64,000 nucleotides of DNA from Lepus europaeus (lineage: Eukaryota; Chordata; Mammalia; Lagomorpha; Leporidae), in the NCBI RefSeq assembly GCF_033115175.1, contig NC_084827.1, forward strand, positions 144,639,701 to 144,703,700, read 5' to 3'. Every line of letters starts with the position of its first letter. Position 1 is the stretch's first letter. The notes beneath the pieces were generated by a model. That model saw only the letters and a list, made by a program, of their open reading frames with translations, was not told where the DNA came from and ran no database searches. Both the position numbers and the translations under genes were made by a program. This document shows, piece after piece, positions 52,401 to 63,386 of this stretch.

Positions 52401-55400
52401 AAGCCACGGCGCCGGCAGAAAGGTCTTTAAAATTGATTTTTTGTCTTGTTTTGTTTTTTTCCCTACAGATGTATGAGGTAGGAAAACGAGGCTGCTCAGC
52501 TCTTGCAGTCCCGACGATGGCCTCAAGAGGGCTAATCTCGGCCTCCAGCCCTGGCTGGGGAGAAGAGGGACCCCCACAGCCCCACGGGAGACAGGCCCAA
52601 AAGTTGATTTTTTTTTTTGAGGAGCTGATGTTGTGGCATAGAGGATAAAGCTGCCGCCTGCAAAGCTGGCATCCCATATGGACGCTGGTTCCTTTTCTGG
52701 CTGCTCTACTTCTGATCCACCTTCTTGCTAAGGGACCTAGGAAAGTAGCAGAGGATGGCCCAAGTCCTTGGGCCCCTGCTACCCACATGGGAGACCTGGA
52801 AAAAGCTCCTGGTTCCTGGCTTTGGATCAGCCCAGTTCTAGCCACTGTGGCCATGTGGGGAGGGAACCGAAAGATGGAAGACCTCTTTCTCTTTCTCTAA
52901 CTCTGCCTTTCAAATAATTAAATCTTTAAAAAAAAAAAAAAAAAGCATTTGAATGCATTTGCATTTTGTTTGGTCTTGTATTCATTCAATAAAATATTTA
53001 TTTAGTGTTAAGTGTGAACTAATCCTAGAAAGTAATCATAGGTTGGATTTTAAGTCGCCAGTGAAATTGCCATTTTGCAGATATCTCTTAAAAAAAAAAG
53101 ATTTATTTATTCATTTGAAAGAGTTATATAGAGAGAGGGATAGACAGATCTTTCATCGGCTGGTTAACTCCCCATATGGCCACAACAGCTAGGGCTGGGC
53201 CAGGTAGAAACCAGAAGGTAGGAGCTTCTTCAGGGTCTCCCCTGTGGGTAGCAGGGGTCCAAGGCCCAAGCACTTGGGCCATCTCCCTCTGCTTTTCCTA
53301 GGCCATTAGCAAGGAGCTGGATAGGAAGTGGACCAGCTGAGACATGAACTGGTTCCCTCTATGGGATGCTGGAACTGCAGGGAGCAGCTTTACCTGTTAT
53401 GTCATAATGCTGGCCCATGCAGATGTCTGAATGAACTTTCTTTCTTTTTTTTTTTTTTAAAGATTTATTTTTATTTATTTGAAAGACAGAATTACAGGGG
53501 CCGGTGCCGTGGCTCACTTGGTTGATCCTCCACCTGCGGCACCCATATTCCATATGGGTGCCGGATTCTAGTCCCCGTTGCTCCTCTTCCAGGCCAGCTC
53601 TCTGCTGTGGCCCGGGAAGGCAGTGGAGGATGGCCCAGGTGCTTGGGCCCTGCACCCCATGTGAGACCAGGAGGAAGCAACTGGCTCCTGGCTTCGGATC
53701 GGCACAGCGCGCTGGCCATAGCGGCCATCTGGGGGGTGAACCGACAGAAGGAAGACCTTTCTCTCTGTCTCTCTGTCTAACTCTGCCTGTCAAATTAAAA
53801 AGAAAAGAAAAGAAAAGAAAGAGTTATAGAGAGGTAGAGGTAGAGACAGAGAGAGGTCTACCATCCACTGGTTCATTCCCCAGATGGCTACAATGGCCGG
53901 AACTGCGCCGATCCAAAGTCAGGAGCCAGGAACTTCCTCCGGGTCTCCCATGTGGGTACAGGGGTCCAAGGACTTGGGCCATCTTCTACTGCTTTCCCAG
54001 GCCATAGCAGAGAGCTGGATAGGAAGTAGAGCAGCCGGGTCTTGAACCGGTGCCCATATGGGATGTCGGTGCTTCAGGCCAGGGCTTTAACCTGCTATGC
54101 CACAACGCCGGCCCCTTAATGAACTTTCAATGTTAAATAAATTGGATGTTCACTTTTAACAAATGTAGAGACATGTATATGGAATAAAAAAGTTGTAAAC
54201 AAAATATACTTTCCTTCATTTAAAAGATGTTTATTTTCATCTACTTGAAAGAAACAGCAACAGAGAATGAGAGAGAGACAAGGAGAGACAGCGAGTGCAC
54301 AATCTTCCATCTGCTTGTTCAGTTGCCAAATACAAAACATCCAGGGCTGAACGAGACTGAAGCTAGGAGCCAGGAATCCAATCTGGGTCTCCCCTCTGGT
54401 GGCAGGGACCCGTGTATCTAAGCCATCACCTGCTGCCACCAGGGTACACATGAGCAGAAAGCTGGATCAGAAGCAGAGCTAATCAATTCACAATAGCTAA
54501 GACCTGGAATCCACCTAAATGTCCATCAACAGAAGACTGGATAAAGAAATTATGGGATATGTATTCTGTGGAATACACAGTGGTAAAAAAAAAAAAAATG
54601 AAATTGGTCATTTGCAACAAAATGGAGGAATCTGGAAAACATCATGCTGAGTGAAATAAGCCAGTCCCAGAGGGACTAATATCATATGTTCTCCCTGATT
54701 GGTGTCAACTAACTGAGCACCAAAAAGGAAACCCGTTTAAGTGAAAAGGACACTATGAGAAGCAATGACTTGATCAGCCCTTGTCCTGACTGTCAAGGAA
54801 CAGCTTACTATTTTATTCTTTTTAGTATTTTCATTTTCTACTTAATACCATTGGTTAAACTCTTAACACAGAATTATTCTCAAGCATTTAGATCCAATTA
54901 TAAATTGATCCCTGATAAAAATAAGAGTGGGAATAAGAGAGGGAGGAGATGTACAGTTCAGCAATGTTCCCTCAGACTTACCCCTAAGGGTAAAGCTAAA
55001 AACACTCCATGGGACTCCAAATCCCATGAAGTTGGCAGGTACCAATGCCATCTTACTAGTTAAAGTGATCAGTTTAAGTTCATAGCTGCTCATAAAGATA
55101 GGATTAAGTGTCAAAGGGATCACATAAATAAGACCAAGTGTCTGCTAATAATAATTGATAGAACTAAAAAGGAGAGAATGATCCAACATGGGAGGCAGGA
55201 CACACAGCAGACTCATAGAATGACAAATGCCCTAAACAGCACTCTGGCTCAGAATCAGCCCTTAAGGCATTCAGATCTGGCTAAAAGGCCCATGAGAGCA
55301 TTTCAGGCATGGAAAGCCAAGACACTGTGGCAAAAAATGGCCTACATGAAAGATCTCTGTGAGTGAGACCCCAGTGGAAAGAAGGTACCTTTCTCTGAAG

Positions 55401-58400
55401 GGAGGAGAGAACTTCCCCTTTGATTATGACCCTGTCTAAATATTGATGGAGTTTGTGGACTCGAGAGGTTTCCATAGCCTTGGCAACTCATGACAAGAGC
55501 CTCAGGTGATCACTGACATCATAAATAAGAGTGTGAATTATTAAATCAACAACAGGAGTCCCTGGGCACCTGCTCCCCATGTAGGACCTCTGTCCTTAAT
55601 GTGTTGTACTATGAGAATTAATGATAAAACTAGTAATCAAACAGTACTTTATACTTTGTGTGTCTGTGTGGGTGCAAACTGTTAAAATCTTTACTTAGTA
55701 TACAGTTGATCTTCTGTATATAAAGATAATTAAAAATGAATCTTAATGAAGAATGTGATGGGAGAGTAGGAGGTGGGATGGTTTGGGGGTGGGAGGGCGG
55801 TTATGGGGGAAGAACTGCTATAATACAAAAGTTGTACTTAAGAAATTTATATTTATTAAATGAAAGCTTTCTATAGGAAAAAAAAAAAAAAAAAAAGAAG
55901 CAGAGCTGAGATTTGAACCCAGGAAATCCAATATGGGATATAGGAGTACCACGTGGTGCCAAGCACCCACACCTTCCGTGGTTTATTGAGCATGATAAAT
56001 TATTTGTTGAATGAACAGATTTACTTCCCATTGATTTCTAAAAACAACTTCCAGGTATAAGGCTTATATTAGATAATGTGGCAGCACCTCCCTAGAACAC
56101 ACCCTCTTTCTCAGGGAAACTTTGATTTTATCAAAGATGGCAGTGTGCCAGGCTGGGAAAAAAAATTCCTATTCTTTTTTGTAGGAAAGGCATGGCCACA
56201 TATCTAAATTCTGGGTCGTCCAGGAAAGTTCTTTAAAAAGGAGTTGACTCAGCTGGTAGGCAACTTCTGTGCTTCCTCTTCCTGTGTGGCTGGCACACAG
56301 ATGTTTTGGCTGTAGCACTGCTGTCCATATTATGCCTATGAAGTAAGCCCAAGAGGATAGCTAATGATGGGTGGAAAGAAAGACACAAGTCCCTAGAACA
56401 TTGGTGACATAATGGAAACACTAAGCCAGGCCACCTTGTTTGAAAAGGTATGTTAGTTGCTGTGAGCCACTATTCTTAATGAAAATAGACACATTACTGT
56501 CAACAGAACAATCCTGGAAAAAAAATTATTGGTTCCTCTTTCACAAAATAAAAACGGGGCTCAGAGAGGTTGTAACTTTCCCAAGGTCACAGGCCAACAA
56601 GGGGTAGACTTAGACTTCAGCTATAGTTAGCTCTCATATCATTCTTTCCACTATTTGCTATGCTGCTATCCTAACCATGCCTTGTACCCCTTGCACTGAA
56701 ATTCTAAGAAAAACCATAACCAGGGCAGGTTTTTGGCCCGATGACTCAGATGCTTCAGGAACACCCACATCCCACGTCCGCGCCTAGGTTTGTGTCCCGG
56801 CTCTGTTTCTAATTACAGCTTTCTGTTGATGTACACCCTGGGAGGAGGCAGGTGATGGCTCAGGTAATTGGGTCTCCACCACTCATGAAGGAGACTGGGA
56901 TGTATTCTAGCTCCTGGCTTCAGCTTGGTCTAGCTCCAGCTATTGTGGATATTTGTGGAATAAACCAGTGGATGAATGATCTTTTTCTGTCTTGTCTCTA
57001 TCTTTCAAATAAATAAAAATTAATAAAAAATTTTAAAAAACACCTCGAATACTCACTTCCCAAATACTGTGTACTTCATGTCCAAATGTGGCTGCTTGCC
57101 ATAGGTGATGAAGAACTGAGATCCATTGGTATTTGGACCATTATTGGCCATAGACACAACACCTCTAACGTTGTGCTGAAAAAGAACAAAGTGTTGACCC
57201 ATATTTTTATATAAATATTCCAACTATTGAGACAAGAAATGTAATTTTTATCTTTCCAATATTTAAGAGAACAAGGAGACACTTAACCAGTTTCTCCTTA
57301 CTAGGGTTAATCCAGATGTTCAGTTTCTATATAATCCGTATCCTTGAAAACCTGTAAAAACTTGTTTACAAATCGAAGCACATTCCCAAATTAATTTTCT
57401 TGTACTTTGGAAAAGTATAGCCATAAGCACTTTTAGTAATGCCAATGCATAAAAGAAATAATTCTCCATTTACATTAAGGAATAATGAGCTGGCATGAAA
57501 CAATAAGGCAGCCAACAAAACCAGAATCCCTATAATCTCTCCACATGTGCTGAACTCACTGGTTTTATCTGAAATTGAAGGGAGGTTAGACTAGTTCAGG
57601 GTCTACACATAATTCACATGCTCACAAGGGTCAAGCAGACAGTAAGCTGACCATTGGAAAGAATGTAAACATTGGGGAGAGATGGAGTCTGGCAAAATGA
57701 ATAGCCTATCTCTTGCCTAATGGCGTTAACTTTTTTTTTTTTTTTTTTTTTAATTGATGACCAAGAGAATGAACCTGTGGGTCTTCCATTCATGGACAGT
57801 CAACTCACAATCCCAGGCCTGGATGAGCTAATCAATCTATAATATCATGTTACTATTTGTGTTCAAGAATGAAAAGGACATTACTGGTAAGACTGAAGAT
57901 ATGACTAAGAATTATGCTATAAGGAGGTGCCCAATTATAAAATATACTGTAAGTAACTCCACTGATTACCCTGTCTTTAGCTATTCATCTGGTAACACTG
58001 ATTAAATAAGTCCTAGAGATACAACTACATCAAAATATTAATACTTTATTTTCTCCCTAAAAGGTGATTACCTATCAAATGTAATATCAGATATAACTTT
58101 TTAAAAGACTTATTTATTTGAAAGGCAGAGTGACAGAGAGGGAGGGACAGAGAGATCTTCATTAGTTGGTTCATTCCCCAAATGGTCATCAATGACCCAG
58201 GTGGGGCCAGACCAAACCCAGGAGCCTGGAGATCCATTCAGGTCTCCCACATGAATGAGAGATCCCAAGCACTTGAGCCTTCTTCCTCTGCCTTCCCAGG
58301 CACATTAGCGGGGAACTGGATCAGAAGCAGAACAGCATTCTGAAATAGAATGCCAGCATTTCATGTGGTGGCTTACTCCATTATGCCACAATGCTGGCCC

Positions 58401-61120
58401 CTTAGCTTTTTTTTTTTAAAGATTTATTTATTTGAGAGGCAGAGTCAGGGAGATGGAGAGACAAATAGACAGGGAGTGATCTTCCATCTGCTGGTTCACT
58501 CCCCAAATGACTGCAATGGCCAGGGCTGGGCCAGACCAAAGCATCTTCTGGGTCTCCTACATGGGTGCAGGGGCCCAACCAGTTGGGTCATTCCCCACTG
58601 CCTTCCCGGGTGCATTAGCATGGAGCTAGATCAAAAATGAAGCAGCCAGGACAGGAACCAGCACCCATATGGAATGCCCGTATTGCAGGCAGCGGTTTTA
58701 CCCATTGTACCACAATGCCGCCCCTATATTTCTTTCAAAAAAAAGTTTTAGGGATATATTTGGAAGGTAGGAGGACACAGAAACAGAAAGACAGAGAGAT
58801 TTGCCATCTGCTGGTTCATTCCCCAGATGCCTGCAGTAGCCAGAGCTAGGCCAGGCTAAAGCTAGGAGCCAGGAACTCAATCCAAGTCTTCCACGTGGGT
58901 GGAAGGGACCTAAAGACTTAAGCCATCACCCGCTGTTTCCCAGGGAGCACACTCATAGGAAGCTGGGTTTGAAAAAGGAGTTAGAATTTGAACCCAGGGA
59001 TTCTGACATAAGATCCCTGATGTACATGAATGGAATGGATCCCTGACTGTCCATGAATGGAAGACCCATTCTGCATCCCAGGCAGAATTTTAGCTGCTAA
59101 GCCAAATGCCCACCCTTAGATATATTTCTAATACACATACCATTTATAAGTTAATAAAATAAGCATCTATTGATGTATTTTCCAGTCTTAAGAGCTAAAA
59201 TCTCCGAATCGCCACATATGCCTCTGTGCTCCTCCCCATGTCTTCAGTCTCTGCAAGAGGTAACCCCATGTTTCCACGAGCAAACAATATATTGTTTGCT
59301 TTTGCTAGTTTCTGGACCCTAAAACATTGTATAATACAATCTTGGTTTTCTGGGATGTGCTTTTCACATTTAACATTGTTACATTTCTCAGGTTTATACA
59401 GGGTCCAGGCATTTGGTACGGTGGCTAACATGTCCTTTGGGATACCTAAATTCCAGACTGAAATCCCTGAGCTTGATCCTCAGCTCTGCTTCTGGTTCCA
59501 GCTTCTTGCTAATGCGTACCCTGCGAGGCAGCAGATGAGGGCTCAAGTACTTGGCTCCCGGTCACCCACACGGGAGACCCAGACTGAATTCCTGGCTCTT
59601 AGCTTTGGCCTGGCCTAGCCCCAGCTACTGTGGGCATTTGTGGAGTGAACCAGCAGATGAAATGTATCTTGTTCTCTCCTGCCTTTCGAATTAAAGACAA
59701 ATAAACAAATTTTTTAAAATAAGATTTATACATGTTTAAGCAGTTAGAGCACATTGATTTTTTTAACTGCTCTGTGATTCACTATGGAATATGCTAAAAT
59801 CTACGCATTCTATAATCAATGAACATTTGGCTTATTTCTAGATTTTTGTTATTACAAATAATACAACAGGAACCTTCCTGTACTTTTCTTAGTGTACAAG
59901 TATCTCTTGGGTAAGCATCTGGGAATGCAACTGCTGGCTCAGAGGGCGGGAAGACCCAGTATATATTCTCAACCCTGGTGTAGATCATGGTTTTTAACTG
60001 TACCTGCAAAGGAAAACTGGGGAACCTTAATATAGTAAAGGTCCTAATTAGTTTGCCTCTATATTTAGGTGGGCAAGACTCTTTTATTTCCACAGATGAC
60101 TCTGTCATAGCCAATCACTGGTTTTCAACTGGAACATGGAAGCAGTCATTAATTCATGTTTACAAACTGTTCTGTTTCTTTCACTGATTTATTTGAGACA
60201 CACTGAGACACACAGAAAGAGCTCCCACCTGCTGGTTCACTCCCCAGATGCCCAAAAATGGGAACATAAACTCCTGTGAACCAAGTCTAATTACTTGAGC
60301 CACCCTGGTTGCCTCCCAGGGTCCACGTTAAAAGGAAGCTGGAGTCAGGAGCTACAGCTGAGCATCAAACCCAGGCCTTCTGATATGGCATATGGGTGTC
60401 TTTTTCTCCCCCTTTTGAAATTTGTACTAATGTAAAGAGAATGTGGGCATCTTAACCAGCACCTTCACCACTAAGCCAAATGCCCTGTTCAGTTTCTAAA
60501 TCAAGAAAAGGCTGAGGGGTAAGCATTTGACTTAGTAATTAAGATGCTGATTAGGATACTGGAATGCCTGGGTTTGATACCCAACTCTGGTTCCTGACTC
60601 CAGCTTCCTGCTAATGTAGACTCTGGGAGGCAGCAGGTAATGGCTCAAATAGTTGGGTCACTGCCACCCAGGTAGGAGACCTGGATTGAGTTCCTGGCAT
60701 CCAGCATTGGTCTCACCAAGCCCTGGATGCTGCAGGCATTTGGAGAACAAAACAGTGGATAGGAGCTCACTCTCGCTCGCTCTCTCTCTCTCTCTCACAT
60801 AGATAAATAAATAAAAATCTTGAGAAGATCCGGCCGGCGCCGGCACACCGGGTTCTAGTCCCGGTCAGGGCACCGGATTCTATCCCGGTTGCCCCTATTC
60901 CAGGCCAGCTCTCTGCTGTGGCCAGGGAGTGCAGTTGAGGATGGCCCAAGTGCTTGGGCCCTGCACCCGCATGGGAGACCAGGATAAGCACCTGGCTACT
61001 GCCATCGGATCAGCGCGGTGCACCAGTCGCAGCGCGCCAACCGCGGCGGCCATTGGAGGGTGAACCAACGGCAAAAGGAAGACCTTTCTCTCTGTCTCTC
61101 ACTGTCCACTCTGCCTGTCA

Positions 61121-61165
<45 letters not shown>

Positions 61166-62288
61166 AGAAGATCCATATGTTAGAATGAGATTCCAGTATA
61201 CAGGATAGGCTATATTTTCTCTCTGACATCACGATCTATCAAGTGTGGAAAAACTAGAAAAAAAGTATATTCATTTAGTAATGCTGTTATCTTCTGTTAC
61301 TAAATGTATCACAGTATCTGAGTGTAACCATGTGTAATAGGTTTTTGACACTGGGGATATATACCTTAAGATATTCACTGTATTCATCTTCAAACTTCTT
61401 GCCCCAAATGCTGTTACCTCCTCTTCCAGTACCTACAAAGCAATCAGAAGAAGTATCTAGTTAAAGTTGGAATAGGATCCAATTCCTAAAACATAAGGTC
61501 TACCTTATTACTCTTTATAGACAAATAAAATTTGATAACAACCTCTCAGGCTTTCCTACTTCAACTTTACAGACCAGAAGAAAAAACTTCCTACAAAAAA
61601 ATAACAATCCTTTTTAATACCATTCATATTTTATAGACAGGTACTAATAGTTTCTGATTAAAAAATTCTTGGTCCGGGGCTGGCACTGTGGTGCAGCGGG
61701 TAAAGCGCCGGCCGCAGTGTTCGCATCCTATGTGGTTGCCAGTTCGAGTCCCGACTGTTTCACTTCTGATCCAGCTCTCTGCTATGGCCTGGGAGAGCAG
61801 TAGAAAATGACCCAAGGGCCAGTGCCATGGCTCACTTGGTTAATCCTCCACCTGCGGGGCTGGCATCCCATACGGGCACTGGGTTCTAGTCCCCGCTGCT
61901 CCTCTTCCAGTCCAGCTCTCTGCTGTGGCCCGGGAGGGCAGTGGAAGATGGCCCAAGTGCTTAGGCCCCTGCACCTGCATGAGAGACCAGGAAGAAGCAC
62001 CTGGCTCCTGGCTTTGGATCAGCACAGCGCCAGCCATGGCAACCATTTGGGGAGTGAACCAACAGAAGGAAGACCTTTCTCTCTGTCTCTCTCTCTCTCT
62101 CACTGTCTATAACTCTACCTGTCAAATAAAAAAAAAAAAGAAAAAAAGAAGAAGATGGCCCAAGTTCTTGGGCCCCTGCACCCCTGTGGGAGACCTGGAA
62201 GAAGCTCATGGCTCCAGGCTTCAGATCGGCACAGCTCTGGCTGTTGTGGTCCACTGGGGAGTGAACCGGCAGATGGAAGATCTCTCAG

Positions 62289-62334
<46 letters not shown>

Positions 62335-62953
62335 CTCCTTCTCTTTTTGTGTAACTCTGATTTTCATATAAATAAATAAATCGTTAACAAACAAAAATTC
62401 TTGGTCTGAGGCAGGGGTTCAGTACAGCAGTTAAGACAATGCTTAGAACACCTTTACCATATGTTGGAGTCCCTGGATTCAAGTCCCCGTTCTATTTCCC
62501 CTCTAGCTTCCTGCTAATGTACACCCTGGGAGGCAGCAGGTGATGGCTCAAGTACTTGGGTCCCCGTCACTGTGAGTGTGATCCAGGTTGAGTTACCAGC
62601 TCCTGGCTTTGGCCTGTTGTACGCCTGGCTATTTTGGACATTTGGGGAGTGAACCAGTGGATAGAAGATCAATCTCTTTCTATTTGTGTCTCTGTTTCTC
62701 TCTCTCTGATTTTCTCCATCTCTCTGTCTTTCATATAAATACATTAAAAAAACTTTTTTAAGTTTCTTGCTGTTGTAAGATAGTGCAGTTATAAAAACTT
62801 CATTTGCTTTTATTTTTCTACAGCCAATTTCTTAGATCTTAATTCATGGAAAAACTTACCTGTTGGATCTCCTGTTTGAACCATGAAACCCTTGATGTTT
62901 CTGTGAAATATACAGCCATTGTAGTAATTACTGGCACAAAGAGCCAAGAAATT
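49344..62953 (-). CDS. PPIL3: PPIL3, spliceosomal cyclophilin-type peptidyl-prolyl isomerase (partial, residues 27-161)
   Basis: Coding exons 62953-62860, 61432-61365, 57175-57057 and 49470-49344 join in frame to 408 nt: 135 codons plus TAG, ending HANPFAQ. With the 26 upstream codons beyond the right edge this gives the family's 161 aa. Cyclophilin motifs are intact: [14 protein letters not shown] (catalytic Arg44), [13 protein letters not shown] and [12 protein letters not shown]. The tryptophan that cyclophilin A uses for cyclosporin binding is replaced by His (HLDMK), as normal for PPIL3. Family knowledge: it catalyses cis/trans isomerisation of X-Pro bonds and is found in spliceosomal complexes in the nucleus. 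The gene is transcribed toward the CLK1 promoter. Confidence 0.96.
49750..50097 (-). repeat. C-repeat SINE, first of a serial pair
   Basis: Full-length; AATATACTTT at 49740-49749 and 50098-50107. Confidence 0.92.
50109..50458 (-). repeat. C-repeat SINE, second of a serial pair
   Basis: Full-length; ATATACTTTC at 50099-50108 and 50459-50468, the same target as its neighbour. Confidence 0.92.
50560..51235 (-). repeat. LTR of ERVL type (MER21-like)
   Basis: Motif series GGGGTTCCCATGATCCCTTTC, CATAGGGCAAGGTGTAG, GGTCATTGGTGATTGAACTC, CCAATCACATGGTTTATTCC and CAGGAAATTCCAAAGGTTTT. A solo LTR without coding sequence. Name and strand from memory. Confidence 0.6.
51692..52016 (+). repeat. C-repeat SINE
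   Basis: GGGGCCAGTGCTGTGGC head to AATAATAAATAAATC tail, with a (CT)n tract. Confidence 0.9.
52075..52416 (-). repeat. Young-type C-repeat SINE with (TTTTTTG)n tail
   Basis: Tail of repeated GTTTTTT units, GACAGGCAGAGTGGACAG, head CACGGCGCCGGC. Confidence 0.92.
52429..52612. other. Unexplained GC-rich segment between SINEs
   Basis: About 155 bases, much richer in GC than the surroundings, with a T-rich left edge ending CCCTACAG. AAAATTGATTTTTT at 52429-52442 and AAAAGTTGATTTTTT at 52599-52613 flank it, as a target duplication would. No family recognised. Confidence 0.5.
52619..52944 (+). repeat. C-repeat SINE
   Basis: GAGGAGCTGATGTTGTGGC head to AAATAATTAAATCTTTAAA tail. Confidence 0.88.
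53090..53414 (-). repeat. C-repeat SINE
   Basis: AAAGATTTATTTATTCATTTG to CATAATGCTGGCCC; GCAGATATCT and GCAGATGTCT flank it. Confidence 0.88.
53441..54117 (-). repeat. C-repeat SINE hosting a young-type C-repeat
   Basis: Host parts 53441-53496 and 53820-54117; target duplication AATGAACTTTC at 53430-53440 and 54118-54128. Confidence 0.92.
53497..53819 (+). repeat. Nested young-type C-repeat SINE
   Basis: GGGGCCGGTGCCGTGGCTCAC head to CTGCCTGTCAAATT, then an (AAAAG)n tail, inserted opposite to its host. Confidence 0.92.
54222..55975 (-). repeat. Old C-repeat SINE split by L1
   Basis: Parts 54222-54480 and 55908-55975; the join restores AGCAGAGCTGAGATTTGAACC. Confidence 0.82.
54481..55895 (+). 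repeat. 5'-truncated L1 insertion with 12-bp target duplication
   Basis: Starts inside the L1 ORF2 end (TTCACAATAGCTAAGACC, AATGTCCATCAACAG, GTGAAATAAGCCAGTCCC), continues through the 3'UTR and ends in an A-run of about 19. AGAAGCAGAGCT is at 54469-54480 and 55896-55907. The perfect duplication and intact A-tail suggest a fairly recent insertion. Confidence 0.93.
56545..56640 (-). repeat. MIR remnant
   Basis: GGGGCTCAGAGAGGTTGTAAC and CCCAAGGTCACAGGCC. Confidence 0.65.
56730..57040 (+). repeat. Old C-repeat SINE beside a PPIL3 exon
   Basis: GGTTTTTGGCCCGATGACTC head, GATGGCTCAGG core, CTTTCAAATAAATAAA tail ending 11-16 bases from the PPIL3 donor (57056-57051). Confidence 0.8.
57057..57175 (-). 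CDS. PPIL3: PPIL3 coding exon, residues 81-120
   Basis: Acceptor CTTTTTCAG, donor GTGAGT. It encodes [20 protein letters not shown] to KYTVFG. The tail of a C-repeat ends within about 15 bases of the donor. Confidence 0.96.
57180..58097. other. PPIL3: PPIL3 intron, single-copy
   Basis: AT-rich with a T-run at about 57731-57752; no exon or repeat family recognised. Confidence 0.5.
58098..58401 (-). repeat. C-repeat SINE
   Basis: AAGACTTATTTATTTGAAAGG to CACAATGCTGGCCCC. Confidence 0.87.
58409..58733 (-). repeat. C-repeat SINE
   Basis: AAAGATTTATTTATTTGAGAGG to CACAATGCCGCCCC. Confidence 0.87.
58736..59116 (-). repeat. Old C-repeat SINE with extra sequence
   Basis: CTGCTGGTTCATTCCCCAGA through GCTAAGCCAAATGCCCACCC. 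About 60 extra bases near 59010-59075 hold a local repeat (CCCTGA..GTACATGAATGGAA, CCCTGACTGTCCATGAATGG). Confidence 0.7.
59250..60010 (-). repeat. Old L1-like fragment split by a C-repeat
   Basis: Parts about 59250-59391 and 59724-60010 (ACATTTGGCTTATTTCTAG, CATCTGGGAATGCAACTGCTGG) resemble the 3' half of old L1 ORF2 in antisense. Confidence 0.5.
59402..59722 (+). repeat. Old C-repeat SINE
   Basis: GTCCAGGCATTTGGTACGG head; GGTTTATACA and GATTTATACA flank it. Confidence 0.8.
60183..60487 (-). repeat. Old C-repeat SINE
   Basis: CTGATTTATTTGAGACAC, CTGCTGGTTCACTCCCCAGA, CTAAGCCAAATGCCC. Confidence 0.77.
60515..60825 (+). repeat. Old C-repeat SINE
   Basis: GGGTAAGCATTTGACTTAG head, GTAATGGCTCAAATAG core, ATAAATAAATAAAAATC tail. 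Confidence 0.8.
60832..61160 (+). repeat. Young-type C-repeat SINE lacking the A-box region
   Basis: GGCCGGCGCCGGCACACCGG joins the element's first bases straight to the B-box side. Long A-tail (about 38). TCTTGAGAAGATCC and TCTTAAGAAGATCC flank it. Confidence 0.9.
61365..61432 (-). CDS. PPIL3: PPIL3 coding exon, residues 58-80
   Basis: Acceptor TTTGTAG, donor GTATAT. It encodes [20 protein letters not shown] and YLK. Confidence 0.96.
61675..62392 (+). repeat. C-repeat SINE hosting a young-type C-repeat
   Basis: Host parts 61675-61816 and 62165-62392; perfect 14-bp target duplication AAAAATTCTTGGTC at 61661-61674 and 62393-62406. The tract at 62290-62330 is an expanded (CT)n. Confidence 0.92.
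61817..62149 (+). repeat. Nested young-type C-repeat SINE
   Basis: GGCCAGTGCCATGGCTCAC to CTACCTGTCAAATAAAAA; AGAAAATGACCCAAG and AGAAGATGGCCCAAG duplicate the host core. Confidence 0.92.
62411..62757 (+). repeat. Old C-repeat SINE
   Basis: GGGGTTCAGTACAGCAGTTAAG head to TTTCATATAAATACATT tail, about 100 bases from the PPIL3 exon. Confidence 0.8.
62860..62953 (-). CDS. PPIL3: PPIL3 coding exon, residues 27-58
   Basis: Acceptor CTCTTCAG, donor GTAAGT after CCAACAG. It encodes [19 protein letters not shown] to QTGDPT. Confidence 0.96.
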
Positions 62954-63386
62954 CTGAAGAGAGTAAAAAAGATGACCAAGAAATGGTGCAGCAGAAACAC
63001 ATTTAAGATAAAGAACCAATCATTTATTGAGAACACTAGAGCAGTGTATCTTGCAGATACTACTTTAAACCATGTCACTTCGCTGCCTAAAACATGTCAA
63101 CAGCTTTTTTCTGCTCTTGGAATAAAACACAAAGTCTTCAGCAGGGCCTCACAAACCCTTACCTCTATATGCTCTGTGATTACAACACCTGCCTCCTGCC
63201 TGCCCCACTGATCCCATCAATACTGCACCGTTATCCATTCCGCCCTGGGGACCATTGCACCTGCTCTTTCTATACCAGGAACATTCCTTTTATATCTCTT
63301 TCTATGGAGATGTCTTGATATGTTCTGTACTCACTTCAAGTATTACTTTCTGAGCTAGGCTTGCCCTTGTTTTCTACTTTTAGATA

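Noticed and set aside
52466-52480. Plus-strand micro-exon suggested by CCCTACAG, ATGTATGAG, GTAGG
   Set aside because: No plus-strand gene is present here; PPIL3 runs on the other strand. The pyrimidine run is better explained as a reversed poly(A).
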